NCBI GenBank assembly: GCA_031385445.1
Contig: JANNBM010000062.1
Span: forward strand, 66,890 to 130,889
DNA length: 64,000 bases
Source of the DNA: CAIYZT01 sp031385445
GTDB taxonomy: Bacteria; Pseudomonadota; Alphaproteobacteria; Rhodobacterales; Rhodobacteraceae
Direction: 5' to 3'
The notes under the pieces were generated by a model. That model worked only from the letters and a program-made list of their open reading frames with translations, had not been told where the DNA came from and did not search any database. The translations under genes were made by a program, and so were the position numbers. Every line of letters begins with the position of its first letter. The stretch's first letter is position 1. Positions 37,921-46,932 of the stretch are shown in pieces.

Positions 37921-38646
37921 TCAGCGCAGCTGGGTATAGGTCCAGATCGCGGCCATCAGGATGGGTTGGTGGACGAGATAGATAACGAGGGAGGATCGGC
38001 CCGGCCATGCGAGCGCCCGGATCAGTTTTGTGTCGGGCAGGGCCGCGTACGGCGCGAACGGCGCGAGGGCGCGGCCAAGCCCGAGGCCAAGGAGCATCAG
38101 GCCAAACCACGGCAAGAGCGGTTCAAGGTCCATCGTGGGGGTTTGCAGGGTTTGCAGGCCGATAAAGCGCAGGGCGGGGTGATTCCATTGAACGAGGGGC
38201 GGCAGGACCGTCGCGGCGCCGATCACGAGGGCACCGCACAGAAGCGTGATGGGGGCGGGCAGGCGCAGGAAGGGCAGGGCGAGGAGCGAGCCGAGGGCGA
38301 TGGAATGCAGGATGCCGAAGAAGATCCAATCATCGGGCAGGGCGAGATAGGTGCCGAGCGAGACGAGGGCGGCGGCGCTGGCAAGTTTCGCCTCGCGGCG
38401 CCAGAAGGCGGGCCAGCGCAGGGTCTGGCCGTGAGCGAGCCAGAGGGACAGCCCCGCAAGGGTCATGAAGCTTCCGGCGACGATGCGGGCGTGCCAGTAG
38501 AAAAATGGCGTGGCGATGATCTTTTGCGGCAAAAGGCCGAAGAGGATCAGATCAAAGCGGAAGTGGAAGGCGAACATACCGACGAGCGCCATGGTGCGGG
38601 CGATGTCGATCAGGGCGAGGCGGCTGGGCGGTTTGGATGAGATCAA
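37921..38646 (-). CDS. Membrane protein with HGSNAT/DUF1624-type acyltransferase domain
   Basis: About 241 residues, mostly membrane helices. RLALIDIARTMALVGMFAFHFRFDLILFG at the start matches the heparan-alpha-glucosaminide N-acetyltransferase-like DUF1624 family (R..IDw.R...l..M...H), and a closing RSSLVIYLVHQPILM is also typical. The start is unclear: TTG at 38646 is the best placed. No ATG precedes the first conserved residues except through the gene-3'-end repeat at 38655-38700, which reads open. It is probably an uncharacterised acyl or sugar acetyltransferase. Confidence 0.75.
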   Translation of the reverse strand: MISSKPPSRLALIDIARTMALVGMFAFHFRFDLILFGLLPQKIIATPFFYWHARIVAGSFMTLAGLSLWLAHGQTLRWPAFWRREAKLASAAALVSLGTYLALPDDWIFFGILHSIALGSLLALPFLRLPAPITLLCGALVIGAATVLPPLVQWNHPALRFIGLQTLQTPTMDLEPLLPWFGLMLLGLGLGRALAPFAPYAALPDTKLIRALAWPGRSSLVIYLVHQPILMAAIWTYTQLR

Positions 38647-38654
38647 AGTTGCAA

Positions 38655-38700
38655 CCGGGGGCCAGCCCCCGGACCCCCGGGATATTTTTGGACAGATGAA
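38655..38700 (-). repeat. Gene-3'-end element, copy 4
   Basis: Read leftward: TTCATCTGTCC, AAAAATATCCCGGGGG, then a GGGGGCTGGCCCCC-type hairpin. It lies about 90 bp past the alternative-oxidase stop and just before the DUF1624 gene. Confidence 0.75.
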
Positions 38701-38790
38701 ATTGATAGGGGGTTTTGGAAGTGGGTACCATGGCGATGGCGGCAAGACGGCGGCATGTCGCCATGGGGGGCAAGGGAGGTGGGCCCTTTG

Positions 38791-39432
38791 TCAGGGGGTG
38801 AGAAGGGAGTCTGCCATGGCGTGGTTGCGGTCGCGGTGGCCCGCCTCATCGGCGCGGATCACCAGAACGACATCGCGCAGGGTCGCGCCTTCGGGCAGGT
38901 GCCAATAGGTTTTCGCGATCTGCGGCGCAGGCAGGTTCGGGGTGCGGCCCGCGTCAATTTCGCCAAGATATTGGGAATAGCTGACCACGGCCTCTTCTTC
39001 GAGATAGCCGACAACCCGGTGGGCGGCGCGGGGGGCGAAGAGGTACAGGAAGAAGTAGAAATTGTAGAAAATCGCCTGTCCCAGCATGATGATCAGCCGC
39101 TCTGCCCGCGTCGGCTGTGCGATTTCGATGAAGGTCATCAGGTGCATCCGCTCGTTCTCGGCCTCGTCCAGAAGCTCGCGGATCCAGCCGTTGTCGTCAC
39201 GGATTTGGCGCAGCGCCTTTAGATGCTGCAACAGGCCGCCGACCATGCCGGGCACGGCCGCCACCGTTTCAAGCACAACGGCACGGTGGCCATAGCGTTT
39301 GGAGAAAAACGCATCCGCAAAAACGCGCAGGAATTTAACGAAGCTGAGGGCGAGGCGGTCTGTCATGCCCGAAGGGGCGTGATGGGCGGTCAGATCAACC
39401 TGAGCGGCGGTGGTTTGAGCAGTGTCCGGCAT
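38791..39432 (-). CDS. aox: Alternative (ubiquinol) oxidase
   Basis: A 213-residue diiron oxidase of the AOX family, reducing oxygen with ubiquinol without pumping protons and insensitive to cyanide. All ligands are visible: E55 in LETVAAVPGM, E94 and H97 in DEAENERMHLM, E145-147 in YLEEEAVVSYSQYL, and E196/H199 in RADEAGHRDRNH. It is shorter than plant enzymes because it lacks their N-terminal extension, as bacterial forms do. The start at 39432 has AAGGGAGG 8 bases upstream. It is monocistronic, upstream of a gene-3'-end element. Only scattered proteobacteria carry it. Confidence 0.93.
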   Translation of the reverse strand: MPDTAQTTAAQVDLTAHHAPSGMTDRLALSFVKFLRVFADAFFSKRYGHRAVVLETVAAVPGMVGGLLQHLKALRQIRDDNGWIRELLDEAENERMHLMTFIEIAQPTRAERLIIMLGQAIFYNFYFFLYLFAPRAAHRVVGYLEEEAVVSYSQYLGEIDAGRTPNLPAPQIAKTYWHLPEGATLRDVVLVIRADEAGHRDRNHAMADSLLTP

Positions 39433-39568
39433 TTCGATGCCTCCCTTGTGGCGACCCTTGAGATATAGGGGCGGCTGGGGCGGTTTACAGCCCCATGTGC
39501 CAGAAAAACGGCAGCACATGGGGCAGATTTGGACCGATTTTCTGATCGGCGCGCGCGGCTGTTTTGCC

Positions 39569-40864
39569 TTAGCGTTGCCGGATGGTCACGTAGTCGCGCT
39601 TGGTTGCACCGACGTAAAGCTGACGCGGACGGCCGATTTTCTGGTTCTTTTCGGCGATCATCTCTTTCCACTGCGCAATCCAGCCCACGGTGCGCGAAAT
39701 GGCGAAAATCGGGGTGAACATCGAGGTCGGGAACCCCATCGCATCCAGAATAATGCCCGAATAGAAATCGACGTTCGGGTACAGCTTTTTGGAGATAAAG
39801 TAGTCGTCCTGCAACGCAATGCGCTCCAGCTCTTTGGCGACTTGCAGGGTCGGGTTGTTGTGGATGCCCAGAAGGTCCAGCACCTCGTCCGCCGACTCCT
39901 TCAGCACCGTCGCGCGGGGGTCGAAGTTTTTATACACCCGGTGGCCAAAGCCCATCAGGCGGAAACCGGAGTTTTTATCTTTGGCCTTCGCAATGTATTC
40001 CGGGATCCGGTCAACCGTGCCGATTTCGCGCAGCATTTCCAGGCAGGCCTGATTGGCGCCGCCATGCGCGGGCCCCCAAAGGCAGGCAATTCCCGCCGCG
40101 ATGCAGGCAAAGGGATTGGCGCCCGACGAGCCCGCCAGACGCACCGTCGAGGTTGACGCGTTCTGTTCGTGATCGGCGTGCAGCATCATGATGCGGTCGA
40201 GCGCCTTTTCCAGCACCGGGTTCACCACATAGTCCTCTGCCGGGACGGCAAAGCACATGTTCAGGAAATTTCCGGCATAGCTGAGCGCATTTTTCGGATA
40301 AACGAAAGGCTGGCCGACAGAGTATTTATAGGCCATCGCCGCGATGGTCGGCAGTTTGGCGATCATCCGGATCGAGGCAACTTCGCGCTGCCAGGGATCG
40401 TTTATGTCAAGGCTGTCATGATAGAACGCCGACATGGCCCCGACCACGCCTACCATGGTGGCCATCGGATGCGCATCGCGGCGGAATCCGCGGAAAAAGT
40501 TGTGCATCTGTTCGTGAACCATGGTGTGCTTGGTCACGCGGCCGGTGAAATCGTCCAGCTGCGCCGCATTCGGCAGCTCGCCGTACAGCAGCAGATAGCA
40601 CAGCTCGATATGGCTGGACTGCGCCGCAAGTTGTTCAATCGGATAGCCCCGATGGAGCAGCTCGCCCTTGTCACCGTCAATATAGGTGATCGCGCTTTCG
40701 CAGGCGGCGGTCGACGTGAAGCCGGGATCAAAGGTGAACACATCGGCCTCGGCATAGAGTTTGCGGATGTCGAGGACATCTGGGCCAAGGCTCGGCGACA
40801 GGACGGGCAGGGAATACTCCTTGCCATCAAGATGCAGCGTGGCGCTGCGGGCAGATTCGGTCAT
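39569..40864 (-). CDS. gltA: Citrate synthase
   Basis: A 431-residue type II (hexameric, Gram-negative) citrate synthase, condensing acetyl-CoA and oxaloacetate at the entry of the TCA cycle. DPGFTSTAACESAITYIDGDKG (quoted as ESAITYIDGDKG) lies in the small N-terminal domain. ADHEQNASTSTVRLAGSSGA (catalytic His region) and MGFGHRVYKNFDPRA carry active-site histidines. AAAGGGGA lies 6 bases before the ATG. It is a single gene downstream of gltX in the same direction. Confidence 0.95.
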   Translation of the reverse strand: MTESARSATLHLDGKEYSLPVLSPSLGPDVLDIRKLYAEADVFTFDPGFTSTAACESAITYIDGDKGELLHRGYPIEQLAAQSSHIELCYLLLYGELPNAAQLDDFTGRVTKHTMVHEQMHNFFRGFRRDAHPMATMVGVVGAMSAFYHDSLDINDPWQREVASIRMIAKLPTIAAMAYKYSVGQPFVYPKNALSYAGNFLNMCFAVPAEDYVVNPVLEKALDRIMMLHADHEQNASTSTVRLAGSSGANPFACIAAGIACLWGPAHGGANQACLEMLREIGTVDRIPEYIAKAKDKNSGFRLMGFGHRVYKNFDPRATVLKESADEVLDLLGIHNNPTLQVAKELERIALQDDYFISKKLYPNVDFYSGIILDAMGFPTSMFTPIFAISRTVGWIAQWKEMIAEKNQKIGRPRQLYVGATKRDYVTIRQR

Positions 40865-40930
40865 GATCGTTCCCCTTTTGCCGGAATGGGGGAGCTGCCC
40901 CGCCAGCAGGTCAATGGCCGAAGGGGGCGA

Positions 40931-42337
40931 TCAGGCAGATGCCTCCTTCAGCCGGGCAATGGTTTCGTTTCGACCGATGACCAGCATCATGTCGTAAACG
41001 CTTGGTGTCGTCGTTCGTCCGGCAAGGGCCGCGCGGATCGGCGCGGCCAGCTTTGCGAATCCTAATCCGGACTCTGACGCAAGATGGTTAAGGATCGGTT
41101 CAAGCCCATCCTTTGTCCAGAGAACATTTTGCAGCTGCGGCGTCAAGGATTTCAGTATACCACGGGATACCGTATCAAGCGATTTTTGCGCCGCCTCGTC
41201 CGGAACGATCGGACGGGTGGCCAGCATAAACTGTGCTTTATCAAGCAGATCGGCGAATGTCTTCGCGCGGTCTTTGACGCAGTAAATACCGCGTAAGAAC
41301 AGCTCTGACTGGGCTTCGGTCAGGGGCGGGCGGGCCGCTGCAGCGAGATAAGCCTGCAATTCATGCAGCAGTGCAGCATCGCCCGCCATCGCCATATGAT
41401 GCCCGCAGGTGTTTTCCAACTTTTTGAAATCAAGCCGCGCCGGGGCCTTTCCGATGCCTTTCAGATCAAAGGCCGCCTTGGCCTCGTCGGTGGTGAAAAT
41501 CTCCATATCGCCATGCGCCCAGCCGAGCCGGGTCAGATAATTGCGCATTCCGGCGGCGGGATAGCCCATGGCCTGATACTCTTCCACGCCGGTCGCGCCA
41601 TGACGTTTGGACAGTTTTTTGCCGTCCGGGCCATGGATCAGCGGGATATGGGCCCAAACCGGTACCTGCCAACCCATCGCATCATAAACCATCTGCTGAC
41701 GCGCAGCGTTGTTCAGATGATCATCGCCCCGGATCACATGGGTCACGCCCATATCGTGATCGTCGACCACCACGGCCAGCATATAGGTTGGCGTGCCATC
41801 CGAGCGCAGCACGATCATGTCATCGAGCGTTTCATTCTTGATCACGACGCGGCCCTGCACCTCATCTTCGATCAGCGTCTCGCCGGTCTGCGGCGCCATC
41901 ATGCGGATAACATAGGGTAAATCGGGATGGCTTGCCGGATCGGCGCCGCGCCAAGGACTGCGGAACACGGCATAGCTGGCGGTGGACTCCGCGCGGAAGG
42001 CGGCGATTTCTTCTTGGCTGGAGAAACATTTATAAGCGGTGCCGCGCGCGAGCATCTGGTGGGCAACCTCGGCGTGGCGGTCTTTTTGGTCAAACTGGCT
42101 GACGACATCGCCGTCCCAATCAAGCCCCAGCCACGCCAGACCGCGCAGGATGGCGGCGGTCGCTTCGGGGGTGGAGCGCTCGCGGTCGGTATCCTCGATC
42201 CGCAGCAGGAATTTGCCGCCACGCCCGCGTGCGAAAAGCCAGTTGAACAGCGCCGTGCGCCCGCCGCCGATGTGCAGAAAACCGGTGGGCGAGGGGGCGA
42301 AGCGGGTGACGATGTGCGAGGTTTGGGGGGAGGGCAT
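40931..42337 (-). CDS. gltX: Glutamyl-tRNA synthetase
   Basis: A 468-residue class Ib synthetase. RFAPSPTGFLHIGGGRTALF carries the HIGH motif; LLRIEDTDRERS and the KLSKRHGATGVEEYQ (KMSKS-equivalent) motif follow. The C-terminal anticodon-binding helices end IGRNETIARLKEASA. The start at 42337 has AGAAGG 9 bases upstream; an ATG at 42361 is less likely. It is divergent from comEC across 75 bp. Confidence 0.95.
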   Translation of the reverse strand: MPSPQTSHIVTRFAPSPTGFLHIGGGRTALFNWLFARGRGGKFLLRIEDTDRERSTPEATAAILRGLAWLGLDWDGDVVSQFDQKDRHAEVAHQMLARGTAYKCFSSQEEIAAFRAESTASYAVFRSPWRGADPASHPDLPYVIRMMAPQTGETLIEDEVQGRVVIKNETLDDMIVLRSDGTPTYMLAVVVDDHDMGVTHVIRGDDHLNNAARQQMVYDAMGWQVPVWAHIPLIHGPDGKKLSKRHGATGVEEYQAMGYPAAGMRNYLTRLGWAHGDMEIFTTDEAKAAFDLKGIGKAPARLDFKKLENTCGHHMAMAGDAALLHELQAYLAAAARPPLTEAQSELFLRGIYCVKDRAKTFADLLDKAQFMLATRPIVPDEAAQKSLDTVSRGILKSLTPQLQNVLWTKDGLEPILNHLASESGLGFAKLAAPIRAALAGRTTTPSVYDMMLVIGRNETIARLKEASA

Positions 42338-42412
42338 AGGCGTTAACCTTCTGGAAACCATAGTTGGGCAGGATCGGGCAGAGCTTTAGGCAAATGTAGG
42401 GGGCAAAACAAG

Positions 42413-44509
42413 GTGGCGGGCGGGCGGAACTGGGCCATGATGCCGCTGGAGGCGCTTTTGACCGCGCGGGGGCAGCTTTTTGGCTGGATTCCGGTGTTTT
42501 TGTCGGTGGGCATCGGCCTGTGGTTTGCGCTTTCGTTTGAACCGGGCTCGGTTTTTTATGGCGCGGCGGGGGCGGGATTGGCGCTGGCCATGCTGGGCTG
42601 GCGGTTTTTGCCCGAGCCTTGGCATCCGGTGATGGTGGCGCTTGGGGCGGTTCTGGTTGGGGTTTTGGCCTGCGCTGTCCGGTTGGCGAGCGTCGATGCG
42701 CCGGTGCTGGGCGGCGATTACCGCGGGCCGGTGCAGGGCCGCGTGGTGGAGATAGACCGCAGCCAGTCCGATGCGCTGCGGCTGGTGCTGGACCAAGTGG
42801 TGCTGAGCGGGATATCGCCCGCTTTGACACCAATATATGTGCGGATTTCGCTGCAAAATCAAGAACCTGAGGTCTACCCCGGTGAGGTGATCGAGATCAC
42901 GGCCCAGCTGTCCAGCCCCGGCGGGCCGGTAGAGCCGGGGGCGTTTGACTTTCAACGCATGGCCTATTTCAATCAGCTTGGGGCGGTGGGATACAGCCGT
43001 AACCCATTGGTTTTGTGGCAAGAAGCCGCGCCGGGCGAAGAGCGGGTGAACCGGTTGCGGTCCTGGCTGGGTGCGGGCATCCGCGCGCAGGTGCCGGGGG
43101 ACGCGGGGGCGTTTGCGGCGGGCGCGATGACGGGGGACCGTTCGGGCATCCGGGCCGATACGGTGGCCGCGCTGCGCGACAGCAACCTTGCGCATTTGCT
43201 CGCCATCTCGGGCCAGAACATGGCCTTTTTGACAGTCTTTGTCTTTGCCCTCTTTCGCTATGGTCTGGCGCTGATCCCGCCCATCGCGCTGCGGATCAAT
43301 ACCAAAAAGCTGGCGGCGGTGGCGGCGTTTGGAGTGGCGGCGTTCTATTTGCTGCTCTCGGGGGCCAATGTGGCGACCGTACGGGCGTTTTTGATGGTGA
43401 CGGTGATGCTGGGCGCAGTGCTTTTGGACCGCCGGGCGCTGACCCTGCGGTCGGTCGCGATTTCGGCGGTGATCTTGCTGATCTGGCAGCCCGAACAGCT
43501 GCTTGAGCCGGGGTTTCAGCTGTCATTTGCGGCGACGGTGGTGCTGATCGCGGGGTTTCATGTGCTGGATGGGCGGATTTTGGCAGCGAAGATGCCGAGG
43601 TGGGTGATGACGGTCTATGTCATGGTGCTGTCCTCGGTTCTGGCGGGGTTTGCCACCGCGCCCTACGCGGCAGCGCATTTCAACCGGTTCACCGATTACG
43701 GGCTGGTGGCCAATTTGCTGACCGGGCCGGCGATGTTGGTGCTGATGGCGGCGGGGGCGGTGGCGGCGCTGCTGGCGCCGGTGGGGCTCGCCTTTCCAGC
43801 GCTTTGGGTGATGGGGCGGGCGTCGGCGTGGATCCTTGCGGTGGCGCACTGGATTTCGGGGTTAGACGGATCGGTGACGCCGATTGTCGCGCCCGGGGCC
43901 GGGGCGCTGCCGCTGATCACCATTGCCGGGTGCTGGGCGATCCTGTGGCAGGGGCGGGGGAAATGGGCGGCGGCGGTGCCGGCCATTGCAGGTCTGGCGC
44001 TTTGGGCGCTGACGGAGCGTCCGGTTTTGCTGATCACGGAGGATGCAAAGCTGGTGGGGCTGATGGGCCCGGAAGGCCGCGCGCTAAGCCAGTCGCGGGG
44101 GGCGGGGTTTGCCGCCGAGAATTGGCTTCAGGATGACGGCGACATCGCGGATCAAGTTACAGCGGCCAAAAGGCCGGGGTTTGAGGCGGTGAATGGGGGG
44201 CAGCGATTTGCAGTGGGCGGGATTTCCGCGATCAGCCTGAGCGGAAAATCGGCGGCGGGGGCGCTGCAAAGCGCCTGTCAAGGGGCGGATCTGGTGATCA
44301 CGACGGACGCAAGCGAGGGCAGGACAGGCGGTGCCTGCCTTGTGATCGACCCGCGCGTTCTGGCCGAAACCGGAGCGATTGCGGGCTATATCGAGCAGGG
44401 AAAGCTGGTGCTTTATCCCGCCCGCGATGCCGCTCGGCGGTGGCGCGGTGGGGCGCAGGCCGCTTTGGCCATCGTGGTCAGTCCTGAACCCAAAACGACC
44501 GGCCCTTGA
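42413..44509 (+). CDS. ComEC/Rec2-family DNA uptake protein
   Basis: About 698 residues with some ten membrane segments. The soluble DUF4131/OB part (VQGRVVEIDRSQSDALRLVL) precedes the competence domain with GAMTGDRSGI, HLLAISGQNMAFL and LSGANVATVRAFLMV, which form the ComEC channel core. The last 180 residues lack the full metallo-beta-lactamase HxHxDH nuclease motif, as in many alphaproteobacterial members. The family imports single-stranded DNA. The start is GTG 42413 or ATG 42437. The stop lies 6 bases from the convergent lexA stop. Confidence 0.9.
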   Translation: MAGGRNWAMMPLEALLTARGQLFGWIPVFLSVGIGLWFALSFEPGSVFYGAAGAGLALAMLGWRFLPEPWHPVMVALGAVLVGVLACAVRLASVDAPVLGGDYRGPVQGRVVEIDRSQSDALRLVLDQVVLSGISPALTPIYVRISLQNQEPEVYPGEVIEITAQLSSPGGPVEPGAFDFQRMAYFNQLGAVGYSRNPLVLWQEAAPGEERVNRLRSWLGAGIRAQVPGDAGAFAAGAMTGDRSGIRADTVAALRDSNLAHLLAISGQNMAFLTVFVFALFRYGLALIPPIALRINTKKLAAVAAFGVAAFYLLLSGANVATVRAFLMVTVMLGAVLLDRRALTLRSVAISAVILLIWQPEQLLEPGFQLSFAATVVLIAGFHVLDGRILAAKMPRWVMTVYVMVLSSVLAGFATAPYAAAHFNRFTDYGLVANLLTGPAMLVLMAAGAVAALLAPVGLAFPALWVMGRASAWILAVAHWISGLDGSVTPIVAPGAGALPLITIAGCWAILWQGRGKWAAAVPAIAGLALWALTERPVLLITEDAKLVGLMGPEGRALSQSRGAGFAAENWLQDDGDIADQVTAAKRPGFEAVNGGQRFAVGGISAISLSGKSAAGALQSACQGADLVITTDASEGRTGGACLVIDPRVLAETGAIAGYIEQGKLVLYPARDAARRWRGGAQAALAIVVSPEPKTTGP

Positions 44510-44515
44510 AATCAC

Positions 44516-45214
44516 TCAATAACTGCGGATCAGCCCGACAAGGCGGCCCTGCACCTTGACCATGTGATCGGGAAAAACGCGGGTTTCGAACGCAGGATTG
44601 GCCGCTTCCAGCGCGATCATGTTGCCACGACGGCGGAACCGCTTCAGCGTCGCCTCGGCATCATCCACCAAAGCCACCACGATATCCCCGTTTTCGGCCG
44701 TCACCTGCTCGCGGATCACCACGATATCGCCGTCGTTGATCCCGGCTTCGATCATGCTTTCGCCCTTCACCTCCAGCGCGTAGTGCTGGGCACTGCCCGA
44801 CAGCATGGAGCCGGGAACGGCGACTTGGTGCGAGATGTGGCTGATCGCCTCTATCGGGACGCCCGCAGCAATACGGCCCATCATGGGAATTTCCATGGCA
44901 TGAACCGCCGAAATATCCATCGCGCCGCGCGGCGGTGCAGGCGGGGCCTTTGGTTTGTCCCCTTGGATCACGCGGGGCGAGAAGCCGGGTCTTTCCATTG
45001 CTTCGGGCAGCTTTACGATTTCCAGCGCCCGCGCGCGGTGCGCAAGGCGGCGGATAAACCCGCGCTCTTCCAAAGCCGTGATCAGCCGGTGAATGCCGGA
45101 TTTTGACCGCAGGTCCAACGCATCCTTCATCTCGTCAAACGAGGGCGAGACGCCATCGCGGTCGGTGCGCGTTTTGATGAAATCCAGAAGTTCCAGTTGT
45201 TTGCGTGTCAGCAT
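44516..45214 (-). CDS. lexA: SOS repressor LexA
   Basis: 232 residues. The winged-helix N-domain (KQLELLDFIKTRTDRDGVSP) is followed by a Pro-rich linker and the S24 self-cleaving domain: the Ala117-Gly118 cleavage bond in GRIAAGVP, S153 in GESMIEAG and K191 in EATLKRF. It represses DNA-damage genes until RecA stimulates cleavage. Its own SOS box lies 31 bp upstream (45245-45259). It follows moeA in the same direction with a 66-bp gap. Confidence 0.96.
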   Translation of the reverse strand: MLTRKQLELLDFIKTRTDRDGVSPSFDEMKDALDLRSKSGIHRLITALEERGFIRRLAHRARALEIVKLPEAMERPGFSPRVIQGDKPKAPPAPPRGAMDISAVHAMEIPMMGRIAAGVPIEAISHISHQVAVPGSMLSGSAQHYALEVKGESMIEAGINDGDIVVIREQVTAENGDIVVALVDDAEATLKRFRRRGNMIALEAANPAFETRVFPDHMVKVQGRLVGLIRSY

Positions 45215-45244
45215 GGTCAGCCTCCGGCGGGATGTTATTGCAAT

Positions 45245-45259
45245 GTTCTGCCCTTGTTC
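45245..45259. promoter_or_regulatory. Alphaproteobacterial LexA box upstream of lexA
   Basis: GTTC (45245-45248), seven bases, GTTC (45256-45259) is the direct-repeat SOS box described for Rhodobacter. It sits in the 66-bp gap before lexA, giving autorepression. No match was noticed before ssb or comEC. Confidence 0.85.
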
Positions 45260-45280
45260 CTGCTTTGTGTCAAGCCGAAG

Positions 45281-46453
45281 TTAAGGCAAAAGCAAATAAG
45301 GCACGAGGGTGCCCCTTGCCGCAGCCCCGGCGTTTTCGGGGCGGATAAGCAGGGCATTGGACTGCGCCAGCACCATGGTCAACGCGGAATCCTGTAAGGG
45401 GTGCGGGGTGATGCGGCCGTTCTCGTCCAGATGCGCGCGCATGAAATGGCGGCGCGGGCCGTTCGGCGGAAGGTCGGCGGCGAGGGGCGCGAGAAGCGGC
45501 GTCGGGGCGGGACTGGGATCACCTTGAAGCGCGCGCAGCATCGGAAGCATAAAGACCAGCGCGCAGACATAGGCCGACACCGGATTTCCGGGCAGGCCGA
45601 GGATCGGCACCGCGCCGCGCTTGCCCGCCATCATCGGTTTGCCCGGACGCAGCGCGATTTTCCAAAAGGCGAGGTCGAGGCCCAAATCGGTGGCATGGCG
45701 CGAGATCATATCGTGATCACCAACCGACGCGCCGCCCAGCGTGACGATAAGATCGGCGCCGTCGGCGAGGTCCAGCGCGGCGCGGATAGGGGCCAAGCGG
45801 TCGGCGGCGATGGGCAGGATCCGCGCCTCGGCACCGGCTGTTTCAGCGAGGGCTGCAAGGGCGACTGCGGAGGAGGCAATAATCTGATCGGGGCCGGGGA
45901 CGCCGCCCGGGGGAACGAGCTCGTCGCCGGTGGACACGAAGGCGACAACGGGGCGGCGGTGGACCGGAACCTCGGCGATGTTCATCGCGGCCAGCAGGCC
46001 CAGATCGGCGGGGCCCAGCCGTTTGGGGGCAAAAACCGCGCCTTCCGCGAAGTCCTGACCCTTGGGGCGGATGTGGCGGCTGCTGTCGGGGTTCGGGCCG
46101 ATGGTGATGCGGGCGCCGTCGCGGGTGACGTCTTCTTGCAGGGCGATGTGGGCGGCGCCGGCGGGCACCGGGGCGCCGGTAAAGATGCGCAGGCATTGGC
46201 CGGGGGCAAGGGTTCCGGCAAAGGCGCGGCCTGCGGCGGCCTCGCCGATCAGATCGAAGGTGGCGCCGGGGGTTGGGGCGGCGGGCAGCGCATAGCCGTC
46301 CATCGCGGAGGCATCGAAGGGCGGCTGGGTCAGCCTTGCGGTAACGGCATAGGCAAGTCGGCGGCCAAGCGCGGCGCGCAGCGGGACGGTTTCACAGGCA
46401 AGAGGCGCGCAAAGGGCCAGAACCTGCGCCAGCGCCTCTTCGACTGATATCAT
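45281..46453 (-). CDS. moeA: Molybdopterin molybdotransferase
   Basis: A 390-residue MoeA that inserts molybdate into adenylated molybdopterin. MISVEEALAQVL opens it, then PPFDASAMDGYA, IFTGAPVPAGA, FVSTGDELVPPG, TLGGASVGDHD and LGLPGNPVSAYV, all MoeA/gephyrin motifs. Its ATG overlaps the moaC stop, extending the trpC-moaC-moeA run. With modAB it equips the cell to make molybdenum cofactor. Confidence 0.95.
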   Translation of the reverse strand: MISVEEALAQVLALCAPLACETVPLRAALGRRLAYAVTARLTQPPFDASAMDGYALPAAPTPGATFDLIGEAAAGRAFAGTLAPGQCLRIFTGAPVPAGAAHIALQEDVTRDGARITIGPNPDSSRHIRPKGQDFAEGAVFAPKRLGPADLGLLAAMNIAEVPVHRRPVVAFVSTGDELVPPGGVPGPDQIIASSAVALAALAETAGAEARILPIAADRLAPIRAALDLADGADLIVTLGGASVGDHDMISRHATDLGLDLAFWKIALRPGKPMMAGKRGAVPILGLPGNPVSAYVCALVFMLPMLRALQGDPSPAPTPLLAPLAADLPPNGPRRHFMRAHLDENGRITPHPLQDSALTMVLAQSNALLIRPENAGAAARGTLVPYLLLP

Positions 46454-46932
46454 AAGATTGCCTCGTAAAGTCCTGATTTTCCGCCGTCTTTCAGCAAAAG
46501 CCTGATGCCCGTAATCTCCATCCCCTTTTCGGCAGCCTTCAGCATGTCATAGATGGTCAGGCAGGCGGTGGTGACGGCCATCAACGCCTCCATCTCGACG
46601 CCGGTGGGGCCGGTGGTCTTGACGGTGGCGGTCACGCGGATGCCGGGAAGGTCGGGGACGGGAACAAGATCGAGCGCGACCTTGTACAGCGCAAGCGGGT
46701 GGCAAAGCGGGATCAGGTCGGCGGTTTTCTTGGCGCCCATGATCCCGGCAAGGCGTGCGATGCCCAAAACGTCGCCCTTTTTCGCGGTGCCGCTGATCAC
46801 GAGGGCGAGGGTTTCGGGGCGCATCCGCACGAATCCTTCGGCGACGGCGGTGCGCGCGGTCGGGGTCTTGGCCGAGACGTCGACCATATGGGCGGCGCCG
46901 GTGCTGTCGAAATGGGTGAGGGGCGAGGTCAT
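46450..46932 (-). CDS. moaC: Cyclic pyranopterin monophosphate synthase
   Basis: A 160-residue MoaC catalysing the second half of the first step of molybdenum-cofactor synthesis. MVDVSAKTPTARTA, GIMGAKKTADLIPLCHPLAL (catalytic lysine and histidine region), GVEMEALMAVTTA and LYDM-like IYDMLKA are present, ending LLLKDGGKSG. It overlaps both trpC and moeA by 4 bases. Confidence 0.96.
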   Translation of the reverse strand: MTSPLTHFDSTGAAHMVDVSAKTPTARTAVAEGFVRMRPETLALVISGTAKKGDVLGIARLAGIMGAKKTADLIPLCHPLALYKVALDLVPVPDLPGIRVTATVKTTGPTGVEMEALMAVTTACLTIYDMLKAAEKGMEITGIRLLLKDGGKSGLYEAIL

